In this document: piece after piece, positions 27,823 through 36,619 of the stretch
How positions within the stretch are numbered: position 1 is the first letter of the stretch
How the letters are laid out: every line of letters starts with the position of its first letter
DNA from: Adhaeribacter radiodurans
Lineage (GTDB): Bacteria > Bacteroidota > Bacteroidia > Cytophagales > Hymenobacteraceae
DNA: 64,000 bases
Direction of reading: 5' to 3'
NCBI RefSeq assembly: GCF_014075995.1
Contig: NZ_CP055153.1
Coordinates: forward strand, 4,898,001 to 4,962,000
Notes under the pieces: generated by a model
Told to the model about the DNA's origin: nothing
Databases searched by the model: none
Seen by the model: only the letters and a program-made list of their open reading frames with translations
Position numbers and translations under genes: made by a program

Positions 27823-29253
27823 TTAAAGTTTATCCCAGAAAATTCTGGAAGTTACCACATCGCCACCAATAGCTGCTGATGCTGCTTTATAATTAGTAGT
27901 ATTTAAGTTAGCTTCGGTAGTTGGATAAGGTAATCGAAGTGGAATTTCGGAGATAGCCGCCGCTGGTTTCACTAAATTAGGAGCGTCTAATCTTTTCCAT
28001 TCAGTCCAGGCCTGAGTAGGCTGGCTATACAAAGAAATCCATTTCTGGAAACCAATCTTTTGTTTCCAATCACCAGCTGCCGTAGCATAAGCAACAGAAG
28101 GTTGAGCCAGGTAAGCTGTAGCTTCTGTAGCGGTACCACCCCATTCTAAAATAGAGGCAGTAACACCTGCATTATAATGTTCAGACGCAGTACCACTTAC
28201 AGCATATCCTCTTTCTATAGCTTCAGCTAATAAAAACTCCACTTCGGAGTAGGTTAAAAGCATTCCAGGTAAAGTAGGATTTTCTAAGGCAGCACCAGGA
28301 ATAGAATTATTGGTCGCACTGTTTGGTGCGCCGGCCGTTCCACCTTTAAAATTGGTACTTCCAGCTACTGGTTTAAAATAAATAGGTAATCTCGGATCGT
28401 TGGTAGCAATCATAGGATCAACTAAAGTGGTAGTACCCACAAAGTCAGCGCGGCCACTTTGTACTAAAGATTCGTACAATTGGTTCCGATTAGGTAAGGC
28501 TGCTAGGTAAGTTATTTTAGCATTATCGGTATTTGAAGTAAATACATTAGGTGCTGCCGCTTCTACCATTGTTTTTGACTTTCCTGGATCTACATCGGCG
28601 TAATTCATACCTAACCGTAGTTTAAGAGAATTAGCAAATTTAATCCAGTTAGCCACATTGCCGTTGTAATATAAATCACCAGTACCTAAACCAGCTGCTG
28701 ATGCATCAAACATGCCAATGGCTTTATCTAAGCGTGTGACTAAATCAGCATAAATAGCGGCATCGTCGTCAAATTTAGGTAAAACATTATCTGCATTTAA
28801 GGCTTCAGTATATGGAACATCGCCAAAAGTGTTTACTAAAACCGACCAGGCATAAACCTCCAAAACTTCTACAGCCGCTAATTGATTAGCTTTCACTTTA
28901 GGATCTAAAACGGCATCGGCAGTAATAACCTTTTTGCCCTCATTTAAATCACTTAACACATCCCGATATAATGGATCCCAGAAATAACGGTTAACAGAAC
29001 GTGTTTCAATTATAAATTGGCTTTCGTCAGGGTAGGTAGTAGCAGCCCAATGTTGTACATAAAACCGGAATGGATTTATGTTATAATCGGGGGTATTTAC
29101 CGTATTAGCTAACACGCGTTGCGCATTACTAACTAAAGAAACGCCCGGAACGGTAGTAGCTGCTTTAGGGTTTAAATTATCGTATTCATCCAAATCTTTG
29201 CACGATGTAGCAAACATCAGTGCCGGGATGCAGAATATTAATATTTTTTTCAT
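27823..29253 (-). CDS. SusD/RagB-family nutrient-binding lipoprotein (pair 2)
   Basis: A 476-residue SusD-like_2 lipoprotein, lipobox Cys at 18 (FATSCKD), followed by LDEYDNLNPKAAT. It shows the family helices NWIKFANSLKLRLGMN and the C-terminal LPYPTTEANLNTTNY. It starts 12 bases after its SusC partner and is followed by the 44-base palindromic terminator. It is only distantly similar to the pair 1 SusD, whereas the two SusC N-termini are close, so the two lids probably recognise different ligands. No sugar-cleaving enzyme or regulator is linked. Confidence 0.93.
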   Translation of the reverse strand: MKKILIFCIPALMFATSCKDLDEYDNLNPKAATTVPGVSLVSNAQRVLANTVNTPDYNINPFRFYVQHWAATTYPDESQFIIETRSVNRYFWDPLYRDVLSDLNEGKKVITADAVLDPKVKANQLAAVEVLEVYAWSVLVNTFGDVPYTEALNADNVLPKFDDDAAIYADLVTRLDKAIGMFDASAAGLGTGDLYYNGNVANWIKFANSLKLRLGMNYADVDPGKSKTMVEAAAPNVFTSNTDNAKITYLAALPNRNQLYESLVQSGRADFVGTTTLVDPMIATNDPRLPIYFKPVAGSTNFKGGTAGAPNSATNNSIPGAALENPTLPGMLLTYSEVEFLLAEAIERGYAVSGTASEHYNAGVTASILEWGGTATEATAYLAQPSVAYATAAGDWKQKIGFQKWISLYSQPTQAWTEWKRLDAPNLVKPAAAISEIPLRLPYPTTEANLNTTNYKAASAAIGGDVVTSRIFWDKL

Positions 29254-29265
29254 CTTATTTTTTAA

Positions 29266-32200
29266 TTAAAATCTAAATCTTAAGTTAACACCAACGTTAC
29301 GGTAAGTTGGGTATGAACCAGACATATAGCCTAATCCATAGTTACCATTACCACCTGCACCTAAGTTATCTTCCGGATCGGCATACGGAACATGTTTTTT
29401 GATAATCCACAGGTTTCTACCTGTTAAAGAAAGATCAATGCCTTTGAAAGGTTTAATTCTGTTGATAAAAGCAGCCGGTAAAGAATAAGTTAAAGTGGCT
29501 TCTCTTAATTTAATAAATCCGGCATCGTACACGTGCATCTGGCGAGGCTGATTATAACCGTAAACTCCTTCTGTGTTAGCAATGCGGATATCGTTTGGTG
29601 TGCCGTCTTCTTTCACTCCTGGGAAGATAATACCGCCACCTTCACCTACAGGACCTCTGGATGGGTTACCTAAATCGTTATTACCGGCGGTTATAGGATA
29701 CATACCAGTGCCATAACCATAATAAGTATCTAAGTTAAACAACTGGCCGCCATGACGCACATCTAACAGGAAGTATAAAGAAATGCCTTTGTATTCTAAG
29801 GTGTTTGAAACACCACCTATCCAGGAGGCATTTGGATCAGCAATTACAGTAGTGGAAGGAGATTGCTTATATAATCCATAGTAAGCACTGGCTGGATTGG
29901 AATCAATTACTTTTTCACCTCTGTCGTTGAGTGTATAACCAGTACCACGGATGGTACCAAAAGGCTGACCAACACTGGCGTTAGAAGACACCCCGCCTTG
30001 ATATGTTGTAATTACTAAGTTTTCGGTTCCTGGAGCTAGAGCCAAAATTTTATTTCTGTTACGAGTCCAGTTAGCATTTAAAGTCCAGGAGAAGTTATCG
30101 TTTTTAATGGGGTTAACAAAAGCAGTAACTTCAAAGCCTTTGTTTTGCACTTCACCGGAGTTTACATACTGAAAGTTAAAACCACTGGTTGTAGACACCT
30201 GGATAGGAATAATTTGGTCTACGGTGTTAGATTTGTAATACGTAACATCAAAACCAACCCGATTGGTTAAAAATGACATTTCTAAACCAGCTTCAAAGCT
30301 TTTTGTTCTTTCAGGTTTAAGATTTGGGTTATTACGGGTATTAGGCAAGGAGAATAACGGAATTGAACCAAAGCTACCTACCGAAGGACGGGTAGAGCTG
30401 TTAATTTCCTGGTCTTGCTTACCATAAACATTAAATACCGAATAAACTGCAGCATCGTTACCCACCTCGGCGTAGTTAACACGGGCTTTACCGTAAGATA
30501 ACCAAGGAGTATCTTTAAACAATTCGGAGAATACAAAGCTACCAGCCGCAGATGGATAATAATAAATATTATTGCCTTTAGGCAAGGTTGAAGATTGATC
30601 TCTTCTGGCAGTCAGATCCAAGAAAGCCATTTCTTTAAAACCAAAAGTAGCACTGGCAAAGTAACCATCTACTCCGTATTTCTGGTCGTTTTCAAACGGT
30701 GGGTTCAATGGGTTTACCGAGTTAGATAAAGAATAGATTCTAGGAACTACTAAGCCACCATTCGTTTGCGCAAAAACGGAATTAATCTGGTGTCTGCGGA
30801 AGTTACTACCGAGTAAGCCTTTAAAAGTAAAGTCTTCGGTGATATTTTTATTAAAGTTAGCTATCAGGTCGTAATTTGTTTCGCGGGCAGTACGGTTAAA
30901 TCGAGAGTAAAAAGGTGTGCCGGTGCTACCCACTGCATTTCTTTCTTCCTGTAATTCGTCGTAAGAGTCCAAAGAAACCCGACCCATTACATCAAACCAT
31001 TCCGTGAATTTATAAGTGGCCATTATGTTACCAAAATAATGGAAGCGTTCATCGTTTTCGTAGTTCTCATAACGCACCCAGTAAGGGTTGTCTGAGTAAA
31101 TAGGGCGTAGGTCAGTAGCACTTCTGGGATTCCAGGTTATATTTTGCTTATTACGGAAATAAGCATCTTTTTGCTCTTTCAAATCAACGTTGGTTTGGAA
31201 CCATTGCCGGAATTGCTGATTTGGATTCCAAGAGTCATAACCAGTACCATAGCGGCCTAAACCATCAATTTTAGTAAAGTTTATGTTAGCACTGGTCACT
31301 AACTTAGGCGTTAAATTAAGCGAACCAGCAAAGTTTACCATGTTTTTGTTTATCTGGCTGTTAGGCAGCATACCTTTATCTTTCGTATTGGTATAGCCCA
31401 GTTTAAAAGTTCCGGCATCGCTACCACCATCTATGGTAATATTATTATTAAATCCTACGGTATTTTTATACAAATAGCTAGGACCATTTTTAGCAGCTAC
31501 CCAAGGAGTTTTTTGAGCAAACGTAGGCGAAGTAGGATCTAATGAGTTCCAATGGTAAACCATTAAATTAGGATCAAAGGCTGCTCCATAAGAAGCATCT
31601 TGCTGGAATGGAACGTATAAACTACCTGGTTCGAAATCAGGTCTGTTAAATTGTTCAAAGTAAGCATCTTCGTTTGGACCATAATAGGCACCGTATCCAG
31701 CGCCATATTCTTTCTGGTATTTAGGAAAAGTACTCTTGTCCATGAAGCCCATGGTAGATCCGGTATTAAGAGTAACATTAACATTACCTTTTTTACCTTT
31801 TTTAGTAGTAATTAAAATTACACCGTTAGATGCCCGTGAACCGTAAAGAGCAGTTGCAGCAGCACCTTTTAAAATACTAACAGAAGCAATATCATCTGGG
31901 TTTACGTCGGCTCCTACGTTACCGTAGTCATAACCTCCCCGGCCGGTATACTGGTCAGATTGGTTGGTATTGGCGTTACTAATTGGCACACCATCTACCA
32001 CAAATAAAGCCTGGTTACTGTTATACAAAGATTTATTACCCCGGATTACCACGTTGGTAGAACCACCTAAGTTATTAGATTGTCTGATGTTTACCCCGGA
32101 AACCTTACCTGATAAAGAGTTCAAGAAGTTAGGGTTACGAGCTTTAGTAACCTCTTCACCACCTACCTGCGTAGCCGCATAAGGTAAGGAGTTACGGCTT

Positions 32201-32541
32201 CTTTCTACTCCTAACGCGGTAACAACTACTTCATTCAACTGACGAGTGTCGGCTGCTAAAGAAACATTTACCGTAGAAGAAGCACCAATAGGTTGCTCTA
32301 TAGAAGTATAGCCAATAAAGCTAAATACTAATGTGCCGGTATTGGGCACGTTTAATGAATAATTACCTTCAGCATCGGTGGCAGTACCCGTAGAAGTACC
32401 TTTTACCAATACCGTTACTCCAGGTAAGCCTTGGTTCGACGCTGCGTCGAGAACCCGGCCCGAGATTTTCTTATCTTGCGCAAATGCCGTTTGCAGCAGC
32501 ATCATTACAAAAAGAAAATTCATCAGTAGAATTTTTTTCAT
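29266..32541 (-). CDS. SusC/RagA-family TonB-linked outer-membrane channel (pair 2)
   Basis: This 1091-residue barrel has a signal peptide (to about residue 21, AFAQ), a CarboxypepD_reg domain (GLPGVTVLVKGTSTGTATD, almost identical to pair 1), the EVVVTALGVERSRNSLPYA segment, a plug (VVIRGNKSLYNSNQALFVVDG is in it) with ILITTKKGKKG, and a barrel ending in GVNLRFRF. It is 49 residues longer than the pair 1 SusC, with differences in the barrel and loops. It has the best promoter in the window (32589-32619). It forms a two-gene unit with the SusD at 27823-29253. Confidence 0.95.
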   Translation of the reverse strand: MKKILLMNFLFVMMLLQTAFAQDKKISGRVLDAASNQGLPGVTVLVKGTSTGTATDAEGNYSLNVPNTGTLVFSFIGYTSIEQPIGASSTVNVSLAADTRQLNEVVVTALGVERSRNSLPYAATQVGGEEVTKARNPNFLNSLSGKVSGVNIRQSNNLGGSTNVVIRGNKSLYNSNQALFVVDGVPISNANTNQSDQYTGRGGYDYGNVGADVNPDDIASVSILKGAAATALYGSRASNGVILITTKKGKKGNVNVTLNTGSTMGFMDKSTFPKYQKEYGAGYGAYYGPNEDAYFEQFNRPDFEPGSLYVPFQQDASYGAAFDPNLMVYHWNSLDPTSPTFAQKTPWVAAKNGPSYLYKNTVGFNNNITIDGGSDAGTFKLGYTNTKDKGMLPNSQINKNMVNFAGSLNLTPKLVTSANINFTKIDGLGRYGTGYDSWNPNQQFRQWFQTNVDLKEQKDAYFRNKQNITWNPRSATDLRPIYSDNPYWVRYENYENDERFHYFGNIMATYKFTEWFDVMGRVSLDSYDELQEERNAVGSTGTPFYSRFNRTARETNYDLIANFNKNITEDFTFKGLLGSNFRRHQINSVFAQTNGGLVVPRIYSLSNSVNPLNPPFENDQKYGVDGYFASATFGFKEMAFLDLTARRDQSSTLPKGNNIYYYPSAAGSFVFSELFKDTPWLSYGKARVNYAEVGNDAAVYSVFNVYGKQDQEINSSTRPSVGSFGSIPLFSLPNTRNNPNLKPERTKSFEAGLEMSFLTNRVGFDVTYYKSNTVDQIIPIQVSTTSGFNFQYVNSGEVQNKGFEVTAFVNPIKNDNFSWTLNANWTRNRNKILALAPGTENLVITTYQGGVSSNASVGQPFGTIRGTGYTLNDRGEKVIDSNPASAYYGLYKQSPSTTVIADPNASWIGGVSNTLEYKGISLYFLLDVRHGGQLFNLDTYYGYGTGMYPITAGNNDLGNPSRGPVGEGGGIIFPGVKEDGTPNDIRIANTEGVYGYNQPRQMHVYDAGFIKLREATLTYSLPAAFINRIKPFKGIDLSLTGRNLWIIKKHVPYADPEDNLGAGGNGNYGLGYMSGSYPTYRNVGVNLRFRF

Positions 32542-32588
32542 TTTGTTGGTTTTAGTTAGTTTTAGTTAAAAAATATAAGAACTATGTT

Positions 32589-32619
32589 CAATTTTACAGA
32601 TTCTGAGCGAATTAACAAA
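32589..32619 (-). promoter_or_regulatory. Promoter of SusC/SusD pair 2 with both Bacteroidota elements
   Basis: On the minus strand TTTG (32619-32616) is followed after exactly 19 bases by TAAAATTG (32596-32589), one mismatch from TAnnTTTG. This is the consensus spacing. The start site would be near 32585, leaving a leader of about 44 bases before ATG 32541. Confidence 0.65.
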
Positions 32620-32899
32620 ATCTTAACAAAGCATAGTTTTGGTACTTATATACGGTTGATTAACAAAATTGATTCTAAATAGTTGAAGATTAGTTTATTA
32701 TCATTAATTAAAGAATTTACTTAATTTGGATATTATTTAAAAATTGTAAAATAATTTTTCTAATTTAAAAACATCCTGTCTACTTTCATTTTCTATTATT
32801 CAATATACGTAATTTATATATAGGTTCATTGAATATTTTTTAAAGTTCTGGTATTTGGCTTAGACACTTTTAAAAATTATGTCTTTATAGTTAAATACC
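32620..32899. other. AT-rich spacer between SusC pair 2 and prfB terminator
   Basis: Very AT-rich stretch upstream of the pair 2 promoter. No open frame, RNA gene or regulator site is recognisable. Confidence 0.5.
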
Positions 32900-32937
32900 T
32901 AATAAAAAAGGGCTTTAATTAAAGCCCTTTTTTATTA
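32900..32937 (-). terminator. 38-base palindromic terminator downstream of prfB
   Basis: Two perfect 19-base arms with A6/T6 runs and GGGCTTTAA meet with no unpaired centre in the DNA. It lies about 85 bases after the prfB stop and also blocks any readthrough towards SusC pair 2. Confidence 0.88.
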
Positions 32938-33021
32938 TACTTATTATAAGATTAAACTAATGTGAAGAAAATTTATTTTAATTGAATAGTGAAAAGATTA
33001 AGTTTTTTTAATATAAATAAT

Positions 33022-34099
33022 TTAGCTCTGCATCAAAAAAGCCTTAATATACTCATCTAAATCCCCGTCCAAAACGGTTTGCACATCGGTTCGTTCGATA
33101 CCTGTACGCAAATCTTTAATCAATTTATAGGGATGCAGAACGTAGTTCCGGATCTGAGAACCAAAATCGATGCGTTTTTTCGTACTTTCCAGTTTATCGC
33201 GTTCCTCGTTGCGCTTATCTACTTCTATCTGGTACAATCTGGAGCGTAGCATATTGATAGCGTGCTCCTTATTCATGAGTTGCGACCGCTCTATCTGGCA
33301 CTCTATAATAATACCTGAGGGTTTATGCTTCAACCGTACGGCCGTTTCCACTTTATTTACATTCTGTCCACCAGCTCCCCCTGACCGGAAAGTATCCCAC
33401 TCTATATCAGCTAGATTAATATCGATTTGGATAGAGTCATCTACTAGGGGGTAAGTAAATACCGATGCAAAGGAAGTATGCCGCCGCCCTCCGGAATCGA
33501 AAGGAGAAATACGTACCAACCGATGAACGCCAATTTCTGATTTCAGATAACCATAAGCAAAGTCGCCATTAATTTCGAGCGTTGCCGATTTAATACCTGC
33601 TCCATCGCCTGCCTGGTAGTTTAATTGGCGTACCTGGTACCGATGACTTTCGGCCCACATAATATACATGCGCATCAGCATCTCGGCCCAGTCCTGGCTT
33701 TCGGTACCACCCGCTCCAGGATTAATCTCCAGAATAGCGCTTAGCTGATCTTCTTCGTTGCTAAGCATGCGCTTAAACTCTAATTGCTCTACTAAAGCTA
33801 AAGTATCGGCGTATTCCCGGGTAATATCTTCCTGCGAAACATCCCCTTCTTTATAAAAATCAAATAATACTTCCAGATCAGCCAACCGGGTTGCTACTTC
33901 TTCAAACTGGTCGGTCCAGATTTTAATTGATTTAATTTCTCTTAAAATGGCTTCGGCTTTTTTAGAATCGTCCCAAAAACCCGGAGCAGTGGTTTGCTCT
34001 TCGGTTTCCGTTACCTGTTCTTTCTTGGCATCGTAGTCAAAGATACCTCCTCAAAGCCTCTACGCGAGCTTTTAAATCTTTAATTTGTTCTGCAGTCAT
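33022..34099 (-). CDS. prfB: Peptide chain release factor 2 (programmed +1 frameshift)
   Basis: RF2 ends translation at UGA and UAA codons. The gene is in two frames: ATG 34099 to an in-frame TGA at 34039-34037 (20 sense codons), then the +1 frame from 34038 to the stop at 33022, together 358 residues. The shift signal AGGAGG-TAT-CTT-TGA-C is the classic prfB autoregulatory site: low RF2 lets ribosomes slip past TGA and make more RF2. The product has SPF (about 198-200), the RF2 stop-codon reader, and GGQ (about 243-245), the hydrolysis motif. A naive reading gives only the 287-residue C-terminal part. Upstream ilvE is co-directional but separated by its own terminator. Confidence 0.96.
34036..34051 (-). 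promoter_or_regulatory. prfB: prfB +1 frameshift signal with internal Shine-Dalgarno
   Basis: AGGAGG, three bases (TAT), slippery CTT, then TGA C. The ribosome slips from CTT to TTT, skips one base and continues GAC. The purine block pairs with 16S rRNA and stimulates slippage in known cases; here it is kept although most genes in the window have no such site. Confidence 0.93.
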
Positions 34100-34202
34100 A
34101 GTTAGGTGATAAGTTTTAAGTAATAGGTAATAGGTGTTAAGTTTTAGGTTGCGATTGTAATTTAAATTGTAGTTAAATTACCAAGTAGTAAGAAAATAAA
34201 AA

Positions 34203-34253
34203 GGTTGTAAGCCGTAAGCGGTAATAAAACTTAACCACTTACTACTTACAACC
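34203..34253 (-). terminator. Terminator of ilvE
   Basis: Sixteen-base arms, 14 of 16 paired (GGTTGTAAG at the base), with a loop of 19 bases, followed on the minus strand by a T-rich tract. It lies 20 bases after the ilvE stop. Confidence 0.7.
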
Positions 34254-34272
34254 TGTTACTTATACTTTAATA

Positions 34273-35337
34273 CTAAATCTGAACCATCCAGCCGTGAGTA
34301 TCCGCAGCTTTGCCCGTGCGAATATCATCTAAAGCCTGTCCTAATTTCGGAGAAAATTTACGAGTTTCTACCGCAGGTAAATCATAATCCTGGCCTTGAT
34401 AACCAATAGTAACAATTTGCGAAATAACAGCAGCTGTACCACAACCGAAAGCTTCTTGTAATGTACCTTGCTGAATGGCTTGCATTACTTCTGCTACCGA
34501 TATTTTGCGCTCTTCTACCGTTATACCTTGATCTTTGGCCAGTTGCAAGATACTATCGCGGGTAATGCCCGCCAGAATAGAAGTACTTAAAGCTGGTGTT
34601 AATAAAGTATTATTTATAATGAACATTAGGTTCATGGTACCCGATTCTTCGAAATATTCGTGGGTTTTACCATCCGTCCAAAGTAACTGGTGATAACCGG
34701 CTTCGAAAGCTTTTTTAGCGGGCAATAAAGAGCCAGCGTAGTTACCGGCCGCCTTCGCAAACCCAAAACCTCCTTCTACCGACCGTACATACGTTTCTTC
34801 TACTTTTACGCGTAAAGGAGCCGAATAGTACGCGTTTACCGGACAGGTAATAATAGCAAAACGGTACTCGGTTGCTGGCCGAACTCCCAGGAACTCGCCG
34901 GTTGCGAACATAAAAGGCCGGATATACAAAGCGCTACCCGCTGCCGAAGGAATCCAATCAGCATCTAGGCGTAATAATTCGGTTAAACCCTGCATAAACA
35001 GCTCTTCGGGTAAGCTTGGCATGCATAAGCGCTCCGCCGAAAGATTTAGCCGATCCAGATTGGCTACCGGACGAAAAACAGATATATCACCCTGCTCATT
35101 TTTATAAGCTTTCATGCCTTCAAAAATTGCCTGACCATAATGCAGGGCTGGGTTAGCCGGACTTACTTTAAAATCAGCAAAGGGAACAATAGTAGGCGTT
35201 TGCCACTCACCGTTAGCATAATCAATAACCAGCATGTGGTCTGAAAAAACTGCCCCAAAATCAAGGTTAGCAAAATCTACGGAAGATAACCGAGACGCGG
35301 TAGTTTTCTGGATCTGGATCGTCTGCGTGTCGAGCAT
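34273..35337 (-). CDS. ilvE: Branched-chain-amino-acid aminotransferase
   Basis: This PLP enzyme carries out the last step of leucine, isoleucine and valine synthesis and the first of their breakdown. The 354-residue length and motifs fit the class IV, eukaryotic-like BCAT2 subgroup: HYGQAIFEGMKAY, the PLP lysine K195 in GFAKAAGNYA, and the EESGTMN loop. It is cytosolic. A -7 element at 35413-35420 gives a leader of about 70 bases. It lies alone between prfB and the adenosyltransferase, all leftward but with separate terminators. Other ilv and leu genes are not in the window. Confidence 0.95.
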   Translation of the reverse strand: MLDTQTIQIQKTTASRLSSVDFANLDFGAVFSDHMLVIDYANGEWQTPTIVPFADFKVSPANPALHYGQAIFEGMKAYKNEQGDISVFRPVANLDRLNLSAERLCMPSLPEELFMQGLTELLRLDADWIPSAAGSALYIRPFMFATGEFLGVRPATEYRFAIITCPVNAYYSAPLRVKVEETYVRSVEGGFGFAKAAGNYAGSLLPAKKAFEAGYHQLLWTDGKTHEYFEESGTMNLMFIINNTLLTPALSTSILAGITRDSILQLAKDQGITVEERKISVAEVMQAIQQGTLQEAFGCGTAAVISQIVTIGYQGQDYDLPAVETRKFSPKLGQALDDIRTGKAADTHGWMVQI

Positions 35338-35412
35338 AAGAAAAAAAATTAAAAATGAATTATTATTGATCGATTATAAAATAGTTACGTCTTTTATAAC
35401 GGATACACACAG

Positions 35413-35420
35413 CAAAAGTA
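35413..35420 (-). promoter_or_regulatory. -7 promoter element for ilvE
   Basis: TACTTTTG on the minus strand is an exact TAnnTTTG match about 76 bases upstream of the ilvE ATG. No -33 TTTG lies 19 bases further up. Confidence 0.45.
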
Positions 35421-35536
35421 ATAATTTTTTGGAGAAAATACTGATTTCAGGACAATTACCTGGCGCCTAGGGAGACAAGTATGGTGTAGTTGGCAGGCAA
35501 TCCTAACCTTAAATTATCCTTTTACACTAGTTCTTC

Positions 35537-36085
35537 TTACACGCGCGGTTTCCAAGGTAGCTCTTCTACCTTAAGTTCATGCGCCATCTGGCGGCTTAGC
35601 ATAAATAGATAATCAGAAAGGCGGTTTAGATATATAATTATCATTGGTTCCACAAACGATTCTTCCTGCAAGGCAATTACTAAACGTTCGGCACGCCGGC
35701 ATACGCAACGAGCTAGGTGGCAAAACGAAACTGCTGGATGCCCTCCAGGCAAGATAAAGGTTTTTAAAGGGGGAACAATCGCATCTATAATATCCATTTC
35801 CTGTTCTAAGCGGGTTATATCCGTTTCGTGTAAGTCAGGAATTTTCTTTTTAGCTTTTTCGGGGTCAGATGCTAACAACGCACCAATGGTAAACAATCGA
35901 TCCTGAATTTCCTGCAATAAGTTTTTACGCAACTCATTTACCGGCTGGTCGCGCACCAGTCCTATATACGAATTTAATTCATCTACCGTGCCATAAGATT
36001 CAATACGCAAATGCGATTTTCGTACCCGCGTACCACCAATTAAACTGGTTAAACCCTGGTCGCCGGTTTTGGTATATATTTTCAT
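35537..36085 (-). CDS. Cob(I)yrinic acid a,c-diamide adenosyltransferase, PduO type
   Basis: The enzyme transfers the adenosyl group of ATP to cob(I)alamin, making coenzyme B12. The start KIYTKTGDQGLTSL with R-K-S-H and YGTVDELNSYIG are hallmark ATP- and cobalamin-binding parts, and FILPGG with CRRAER near the end are also conserved. I use ATG 36085 (182 residues), since PduO proteins begin MKIYTKTGD; a start six codons upstream is possible. It is cytosolic and monocistronic by position. No other cobalamin genes are here, so it probably serves salvage of imported cobinamide or cobalamin for B12-dependent enzymes (inference). Confidence 0.95.
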   Translation of the reverse strand: MKIYTKTGDQGLTSLIGGTRVRKSHLRIESYGTVDELNSYIGLVRDQPVNELRKNLLQEIQDRLFTIGALLASDPEKAKKKIPDLHETDITRLEQEMDIIDAIVPPLKTFILPGGHPAVSFCHLARCVCRRAERLVIALQEESFVEPMIIIYLNRLSDYLFMLSRQMAHELKVEELPWKPRV

Positions 36086-36619
36086 AAGTAAATAATCCTT
36101 CAAAAATTAATTTTTGCTGAGAGAGTAATTCAAGATTATGCGCCTCTCACTTTAGTAAAAACTTTTTGTGTTTTAGTAAATAGTCAAAGGTAAAGGTAAG
36201 TGAATGCTTACTCCTAACTTAGCTAAACAATTAAATTTTATCCGGCTACCGTTTTGCCCTTTTTAACTGTTCTTTTCTCCTTACAATTACTAAACCGCAT
36301 TTTACCGCACAGTGGCTAAATGCATCTAGCAATTACCAAAACTTGAGAAATGCTTTTACTTTGGAAATGCTTCTATAATTTCCAATTCTCTTTACTTTTT
36401 CCAAACACAAAAACAAGGCAAAAAGGAGCCTTAGTTAATACGCTAAAACAGCTCTTGTTTAGAAGTACCAATTTTTAATGTGAGGTACTAATTCACATAA
36501 TAAAAATTGCTAAATACTTCTCACTATTGGCATGATATTTATTTATTTAAATATTTATATATAAATAACAAACATCTATCCTAATAATTTCAGTCTATTT
36601 ATCAATACAAACAATCCAT
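36086..36619. other. Intergenic region between divergent genes, with one hairpin
   Basis: About 530 AT-rich bases. At 36469-36509 CAATTTTTA plus ATGTGA can pair with TCACAT plus TAAAAATTG across a GGTACTA loop, with a two-base bulge. It lies 110 bases before the DUF3857 gene. I see no exact promoter motif. Confidence 0.45.

Noticed and set aside
22931-32541. Polysaccharide utilisation locus for a defined glycan
   Set aside because: Two SusC/SusD pairs are present, but no glycoside hydrolase, lyase, sulfatase or sensor gene adjoins them.
34100-34200. CRISPR-like or tandem repeat array after ilvE
   Set aside because: Words such as TAAGTTTTAGG and TAATAGG recur but without regular repeat and spacer lengths.
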